Shown one piece after another: positions 58,187 to 64,000 of a stretch of 64,000 nucleotides of DNA. The stretch spans positions 372,001 to 436,000 of the forward strand of contig JAPFBL010000223.1 in assembly GCA_026182355.1 (NCBI GenBank). The letters run 5' to 3'. The translations under genes and the position numbers were made by a program. Each line of letters opens with the position of its first letter. Positions within the stretch are counted from its first letter, which is position 1. Origin of the DNA: Hermatobates lingyangjiaoensis (taxonomy: Eukaryota; Arthropoda; Insecta; Hemiptera; Hermatobatidae). The notes beneath the pieces were generated by a model that saw only the letters and a program-made list of their open reading frames with translations, had not been told where the DNA came from and made no database searches.

Positions 58187-58324
58187 CTGGACCCTCTCCA
58201 TCGTAAGTGAAGTCCCTGATGTGTATGGTCCTGGCGTCGACGATGTAAATGTCTCCACTGACGCCGTGGTGGTATTGACTGAGAGGTCCTAGGTACTTGC
58301 CGTAGTACCCATCCGCAATGCCAC
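58187..58324 (-). CDS. Skeletor-like gene, exon A (start of first DM13 domain)
   Basis: The 138-nt exon follows a TTACAG acceptor and ends at a GTGAGC donor. After a codon split with an exon outside the window it encodes GIADGYYGKYLGPLSQYHHG, VSGDIYIVDARTIHIRDFTY and DGEGP. The GKYLGPL start, HHGVSGD and YDGEGP motifs are hallmarks of the first DM13 domain of Skeletor proteins. The protein is thought to be secreted or membrane-linked in most arthropods; Drosophila Skeletor was described as a spindle-matrix protein. A signal-peptide exon must lie upstream. The exon starts in phase 1 and ends in phase 1. Confidence 0.95.
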
Positions 58325-58448
58325 CTGTAACAATATTACTACATTAATAACACATACTTATTTGAAAGCAATAACAATTTTTTTTTCAGGAAACCCCCCC
58401 CCCCCCCCAAAATCAGAAAATTTATTTATCATCTGTTCCCTTTCATAG

Positions 58449-58590
58449 ATTACAGCAGAGTTTTTTCGACGCGGAACCCTTTTTGGTTCCAGTAACTTTC
58501 TCGGGAGCCCCAGATTCTAATGATTTCATACAATCATTGTATAAATATTTACGTAGGCCTTTTTAAATAGTATACGTTTAAAAAACAATT
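58449..58590 (+). mobile_element. hAT-like MITE left end
   Basis: CAGAGTTTTTTCGACGCGGA with ACCC and the following CGGGAGCCCCAGATTCTAAT match 60746 onwards. The element is cut by the CTGGAGTG-family fragment. Confidence 0.5.
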
Positions 58591-58790
58591 CCGAAAATAA
58601 GCATATATATTGATAAGTGGATCAATCACTAACTGTACTACATGGAGGAATGAAAGACTAATAAACATCTCCAATTTGGACATTTATATTATGCCTAAAT
58701 GGGATATCATATATTATATAACTAAGAAGCTTGATATTATGTTTACTATAGTAAAGTTGAGTGCGGGTCACTCTAGATTTGTTTGATTTT
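58590..58790 (-). mobile_element. CTGGAGTG-family one-ended fragment
   Basis: It ends AGTAAAGTTGAGTGCGGGTC and ACTCTAGA and is collinear with the inverted element at 51013-51597 (AAGTGGATCAATCACTA). Confidence 0.6.
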
Positions 58791-59083
58791 ACATCGTATT
58801 TATGTAGAGCCAACGTATATTCTAAATATTGCTTTGTGATTGATTTGTTGAATATATAACATTACTACAGATGAATTTATGAATAGGTAATTTGATCTTC
58901 AAAAAAATAATTGAATTTAAACTTTATTTAATCTTATAAGACATTTTTATGTTGGAACTATTAAATATCTTACTAAGTTGCTCTGATAACCCTTTTACAT
59001 TTGTCAATGAATATACATATAAATAATGTAACTTATAAAATTTTTTCCATGTTACTTTAAATAATTTCTGTATTGTTGTAGCC

Positions 59084-59118
59084 CTGACGATGTATACAAA
59101 TATGGATGAAACGTTGCC
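59084..59118 (+). repeat. CTGACGATG...GAAACGTTGCC motif
   Basis: CTGACGATGTATACAAATAT followed by GGATGAAACGTTGCC belongs to the same motif class as 22246 and 31743. It is a single copy outside an obvious palindrome. Confidence 0.45.
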
Positions 59119-59639
59119 TTAAAGATGTTTGACTGTTTGACCCTAGACGAAACATCGATAAAAAAGATAAATAATGTTGAAATATCTGGTTGAGATACAA
59201 AAACATTAAATTATATATTATATATATAATTGCTGGATATGATTCAATAAGAAAATATAAGGTTTACAGAAACTGTTTGAAGAAACTAAATTATCTATTG
59301 AATTAAGAAAATTAGTAATCTAATTTATTTTTGGAAATTATATTTAAACTAAGAGGTTTTAGAGTTTCTAATTGCTGGAGCACCAGTACGTTTGTATACT
59401 CAAATTTCAGGTCAGAGTTGGATCAAAGAAAGTTTTCATAATTCAATGATCAAAATCAAATTGATCTTTGGTGTTATTTTGGGATTTCACAATCATTATT
59501 TTGCTACAAATTATAAGCATTCCTTGCTGCCATTATGAAGGCGGAAGTTGGAGACTTTTCAAAGATCAGTTCTTCTTTGAAGTTGGTTAACCACATATGA
59601 AAGTTGTTTTTAACTATAAGAAATGTTCCGTCGGAACAA

Positions 59640-59850
59640 GCGGTGATGGCGTTAATGGACTAATTGACATCCAGAGCGTGGAGTGACTCCAGAGAAGTGG
59701 AAGGGGGGGGGAGACCTGGAGCTGACGCCGATCAGCCAGGATATGGGTCAGTTTCCACAACGGTAACCTCCATCACCTCATTAGTCCTGGCCCTCCTCCG
59801 GCCCTCCTATCATTAACATTAACTCCTCCTCTGTTCCAACTTCATTCAAA
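59640..59850. other. GC-rich patch of unknown nature
   Basis: This roughly 210-bp segment is much richer in GC than its surroundings and includes a run of Gs at 59704. It has no long frame. It might be part of a repeat, a decayed exon or a regulatory segment. Confidence 0.3.
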
Positions 59851-60745
59851 AACCACTCCTCTGTGTGTTTTTTTTTTTAAAAAAAAAGCCAATTCCAACT
59901 ATAAGCTATACACGAATTCAAATTCTAGGTCAGTTGACAAATTCCGATCTGATTTTAAAATTAGCGGTGGCCTACATTTCAACGAAAGCCTATTCAAAGT
60001 CATTCTTTTACAATCTCCAAATTTCTTATTACACATTTTCTTGTTTATTGCATGTCTAACTGCCTCGGCCAAACTTGGACAATTTCCAATCTTTACAGAT
60101 CAAGTAAAGACCAGTGATCACAATCGATTTAGGATCCCTCTTCTTTACTTATATTATAACCAACGATTCTTTCTGCTAACTGCAGTGCATGTTTGCAATT
60201 AGCAGTTCAAGGTTCAAGGACCTACTACTGCTGAATTATAATACTGCTGAGTTTGTAGAGTCAGTAAGTCCGTTTGTGTATCAGTAAGTATCTGTGCTCT
60301 TATATTTGGTTTGTCGGCATACATTAATTCGTGGTCGTGTGGTCTTCTTGAGTCGTGAAAGTGTTGTCAAACTAAGCAGGGTTGGACGTCTACTTCTACA
60401 GAACTGAGGGGACTTCAGAATGTGAATTTCCCTTCAAAACTCAATTACAATATTTTAACTTGATTGCATTTATTCTCCGTAATACGAGTACATACACAGA
60501 ATAATTGAAAAAATATATATTGCATCTACTCGTCTTTACGGCCTATTATCTTTAATGTAATGATAATAATAATAGATAATGAATAATAGAGCCTATTGAT
60601 AACATCTCATTTATATTATTTACAATAATATTTAAATTAATGAGCTTGTACCTAAGTATGTCCACGCTTTGTTTGATAAGAATGATCTGACTATTTATTT
60701 ATTCTTTATTTTATTGCAGCAAGTTCCATATTATATTACATACAA

Positions 60746-61480
60746 CAGAGTTTCTCAAACTTTTTTCAACGCTGAACCCTCTTTGCTTCAGTTACTTTCC
60801 CGGGAACCCCAGATTATAATTTTATACAATAATAATATAAATAATTTCATATGCCTTTATAAATAGTATATATGTGTAAAAACAATTAAAACGTAATATT
60901 ACTGTAATGTGTATTTTTCGAATAAAAATTCAAAACTAAAAGATTTTAATTTTCATATTTCCTACAAGTACAGAACACAAAAAAAAACTAAATTACTAGC
61001 AATTTTAACAGAAACTTTATTTTGTAATCATTTTTGGTTTTATAGTTGAAAGTTCGATTCTCAAGTCAGCAGCAGCATTCAGTGTACTTGAGTATTTAAA
61101 AGGAAAATCCAGTTTTACCTAAGTAGGTAGTGGGAAATGGTAGCAATGTGTCAAGTGCTATTTTTTCAATAGCAGGAAATTTGGGAATCAGATATCTTCA
61201 AAAACTGACAAGTGATTCATCCTAAATATGAATCAAATTTTGACCACTCCATTTATGTGTATAAGTAGATGTACTATATCAATATTATACACATGTAATA
61301 TAAAAAATGGAGCATGTAAAAATATTGCAATAAACTCCAACAAAGTAGGAGTACTAATTTGGAGGAAAAAAGTAGATATATACATTATTCGGTTTCATAG
61401 TTCACAAAAAACACTCAATAATCCATACCCACTAAAAAAAAATGTAATGTTTTTTCTAAATGTTTTTGGTGGAACCCCAG
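60746..61480 (+). mobile_element. hAT-like MITE, uncertain right end
   Basis: It starts CAGAGTTTCTCAAACTTTTT with GCTGAACCCTC. The text TTTTGGTGGAACCCCAGATA near 61465 could be its far side, but there is no clear inverted terminus or duplication. The 86-codon frame at 61228-61488 is not recognised. Confidence 0.4.
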
Positions 61481-62075
61481 ATATATAATAATCGCAAATA
61501 AATAAATTAATAGATGTTATGTAAAATTATTCTTATCTTAAAATATATATTACAATTATGTATTTATTTTTCTAAAATAAATATTTATGGCATACCAAGG
61601 AGTTCATTTGCATTACTCTGGCACACTTGTAGAATATTCTGCGTATTTGACCAACATCTAGCCCAAATTATTAATGTTTCATTCTATTCAATTTTTGTAA
61701 ATTTGATCTAAAAAAAGGAATTTTTAATTTGTACTAATCTCAATAATAAGAATTTTTATTTCTTGATAAAAAAAAATATACACGGAAGACATTTCTCGAA
61801 GTTGTTAAATAAATTAACCGAAGTAGTTAATTTAGCACAACTTTTTGCAAATACCAAGCAAAAATCTTGAAAACTGATACTAAAATACAACAAATTAATA
61901 GTCTTAATTCTATAGGAGTTATAAAGAGTTTTTTTTTTATAAATTCAAGTATGTATAACTGTTTAATTTGGATATAAGAACTGTTTAAAAGTTTGATAAT
62001 TTTTTTATTGTTTAAACCGTTTTTATTGTTATCACTTTTGCGGGTGATAACGTCAGCCGTTTAGGGGCTATTTTT

Positions 62076-62309
62076 TTGATCGGTGATTCTACATTGGGAG
62101 TTCTAAATTTTGCCTAACTCAAGTACATTTCAAGTAGGGATCTTTAACGAGTATCTGACATTGTAAAGGGTTGGATCCGATGGCTTAACGTCTTCTCCGA
62201 AGGACGACGTACTCAGATTTATTCACCTCACGCGTGAGGTGGGTATCGAACCCCAGACCTACCAGTTTCCGAGGCGAGTACATTAACCACTGAGCTAACT
62301 TGGCCCGCC
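62076..62309 (-). repeat. tRNA-derived SINE, short subfamily
   Basis: The head is at 62309 with GGCCAAGTTAGCTCAGTGGT and B box GGTTCGATACC. The 3' end starts GATCGGTGATTCTACA as in the 54437 copy. A 24-bp stretch around the GTGAATAAATC part is lost. Confidence 0.85.
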
Positions 62310-63203
62310 CGAGTTTGATGATACCCAAGCGTTGTATTCATCAAGTTTATAGGAGGTTGTGAGTTAGAGGAGAGAATTAACTATATTACACAATGTTTTG
62401 TCCACCACTGCTGTTGCATTCAGGTAACGTTTGCCAAGAAGTAGACGGCAACATGTACTACTGAATCAACTTGATAGGAAACCAACAGTGATGACGTAAC
62501 ACAATTAGTTAACATCTTCACGCTGTTTCCTCAACGCTCTCTTACCAGCTCTTCTCTGCTTTATGTGCATATGTACATAATCAAACAGTATTTATTGATT
62601 TCTTTGTTATATAACCTTTCATTTTTATTACGATTTTTTCCTTTTATTTCTACTTCATTATTACAAGAAATATCGAATAAAGCTTTAGTTTATCAACAAC
62701 TAATATTATGAGCAATTTTATCATACTATTCTTGTGGTCATCCTCGAAACTCAACCATAAATAAAATACTATATCTTTATTTTCTAAATATAGATTTCTG
62801 TACAAACTTAACAGGATAACACCGAACAACAACAACAACAAAATCTGGAGTTCCTACACTCAACTTTACTATACGCAAACATAATATATACTTATTGGGT
62901 ATATAATATATAATTTTCCATTTAGGTATAATATAACTGTCTAAATGGGAGATGTTTATGTGTATTCATTCCTAGAGATAGTACAGATAGTAGTTCATCG
63001 ACTTATCAATATACACGCTTATTTTTGTATATCACATCACTGATGCATATAATATCGTTTATCACTGTAATAGTAATAACATTTTTGAAAAGCGAAACTG
63101 TAGATTTTGTGTAAGAGATAATCTCTTACAGGAGAACATGGCTTTTGTTCCAATAGTCAGTGGATCTGATACATGGTTTAATTGACATCCTTCTACAGTG
63201 AAT

Positions 63204-63760
63204 TTTTTTTTTTTCTTGATACTTCGACTACAATTTCATGTATTTAGAAGTAATTTTGATTTAGGGTTACTCCTTTAGCTTTTTGATTATGTGACGTGAA
63301 TCGGGTGGACACCCATTGGTGGCACTCCGTAACTATGTTTAAGCTTTAGGGTGACAGAAAGTCACGTGGCCATTGTCGTTTTAGTCGTCTTTGGGGGTTT
63401 GTGGGGATTACTAGTTGGGAAAGATTTTGAGCAAGTGGGTTTGGATGAGTTGAGAGTTTACTGTGGAATTTTTTATAGCGGTCTTTTGCATAGTCGAGAA
63501 CGAAAGGGACTTTAAGATCTCGGTGAATGATTATATTTGGGACGTAAAATGGGAGATGCGAGAGTTTTCTGAGTATTTTTGATTGGATGGCTTGTATGGG
63601 ACGAATGTTTGAAGGTTTGGCAGAACCCCAAAGTTCTATAGCATAAGCCCAAGAAGGCTTCAAGATTGTGTTGTATATGTGGAGTCTGTCTGTTATTGTG
63701 AGTTTTGATTTTCTGTCTAATAGTCTTATAAGGCGTTTGTAACGTCTGTTGGTCTCTGTT
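63204..63760 (-). mobile_element. 5'-truncated Jockey-like non-LTR retrotransposon
   Basis: The insertion is bounded by CAGTGAAT on both sides (63196-63203, sharing its last T with the T-run, and 63761-63768). It ends with a 12-base poly(A) on the minus strand. Inside is the end of a reverse-transcriptase ORF and about 130 nt of 3' untranslated sequence. Extreme 5' truncation, poly(A) and target duplication are marks of target-primed reverse transcription. Confidence 0.85.
63346..63759 (-). pseudogene. C-terminal fragment of Jockey-clade reverse transcriptase ORF2
   Basis: The open frame has 137 codons up to the stop and no start of its own. It reads TETNRRYKRLIRLLDRKSKL, then LHIYNTILKPSWAYAIELWG, then KILRKLSHLPFYVPN, then IIHRDLKVPFV and LSTHPNPLAQNL. 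This matches the end of Jockey-clade ORF2, after the catalytic YADD part of the polymerase: the pattern LLDR.SKL......L.IY..ILKP.W.YGI.LWG, the P.YVPN..I..DL..P element and the SAHPN tail. The frame has no stop or shift, so the insertion is probably young. It lacks the endonuclease and the polymerase core, so it cannot act by itself. Confidence 0.9.
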
Positions 63761-64000
63761 CAGTGAATGTTTAGAACAGATTTTTTTATTTAAAACTTGA
63801 AAATATTCCTATTTTGTCTGAAAAATGTTAGAAACATCTAAGAAACAATGAAATTTTAAGATAATTTTTAATTTAAGATGTAGGATAATTACATTTATTA
63901 TTCTTCAAAGATGCTTTCAATATTAAATTATGTTTTACTTTTTTGGTATTTTATAGAATATATTATACTATAAATTATACTAGGAATTGTATTTACTTCC

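Larger units (their letters stand above)
62842..63950 (+). mobile_element. CTGGAGTG-family element split by retrotransposon
   Basis: The left part (62842-63160) matches 11709-12020, starting CTGGAGTTCCTACACTCAAC. The matching text resumes at about 63780 (TTTAAAACTTGAAAATATTC) where the 12070 copy continues. The gap is filled by the Jockey-like insertion at 63204-63760. The right end is not clear. Confidence 0.65.
58325..64000 (-). other. intron upstream of exon A (incomplete)
   Basis: The intron runs beyond the window. It contains hAT-like MITE starts (58449 and 60746), a CTGGAGTG-family fragment (58590-58790), a GC-rich patch (59640-59850), a SINE (62076-62309) and the nested element block from 62842. 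Stretches 58800-59630, 59860-60740 and 61480-62030 show nothing identifiable. I found no convincing signal-peptide exon. Confidence 0.7.

Noticed and set aside
58325..64000. search for the signal-peptide exon of the Skeletor-like gene
   Set aside because: No minus-strand ATG with a hydrophobic stretch and a donor leaving the required phase was found; it is probably beyond the window.

Overview
This is an AT-rich, intron-dominated animal nuclear window. It carries one recognisable host gene, read on the minus strand across almost the whole window. Seven exons encode two consecutive DM13 domains of the Skeletor family. They join with canonical GT/AG sites and compatible phases into one open frame of 385 codons including the stop, open at its 5' end. 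Wording such as PSLKMLGVSPQ and DIDYFGIWCEAFTVDFGH is typical of arthropod Skeletor proteins. With the low GC and large introns this suggests an arthropod, perhaps a chelicerate; the species cannot be fixed from the sequence. There are no bacterial operons, no CRISPR array and no complete RNA gene.

Gene layout from 5' to 3' (descending coordinates): exon A 58187-58324 starts DM13-1; B 46785-46857; C 32663-32771; D 23447-23609 ends DM13-1 and starts DM13-2; E 16926-17016; F 9080-9248 ends DM13-2; G 605-1018 is a probable Pro/Gln-rich C-terminal exon with a stop and a downstream AATAAA. The signal-peptide exon is not seen and should lie above position 64000. No DOMON exon, expected after DM13-2 in long Skeletor isoforms, was found, so exon G may belong to a short DM13-only isoform.

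The introns (6.4-14 kb) are filled with mobile DNA. The main classes are: (i) a tRNA-derived SINE with A and B boxes; (ii) a Helitron family with helicase remnants, a hairpin and a CTAG terminus; (iii) hAT-type MITEs, four with exact 8-bp target duplications; (iv) other TIR elements, including two TA-flanked copies of about 570 bp; (v) a 5'-truncated Jockey-like non-LTR retrotransposon with a poly(A) tail and target duplication; (vi) many near-perfect palindromes, often inside (TA)n, whose arms carry a recurring CTGANGA...GAAA motif resembling a degenerate hammerhead-ribozyme core, as known from Penelope-like elements; (vii) minisatellites, among them a C-rich 102-bp array beside a Helitron end and a 73-bp array with the CTGATGA motif in each unit.

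The best leads are the recurrent hammerhead-like motif in palindromes and in the tandem array, the defect shared by several Helitron helicase copies, and the isoform structure of the Skeletor-like gene. Apart from the retrotransposon fragment, the other open frames of 60-190 codons are best explained by chance, repeats or microsatellites.
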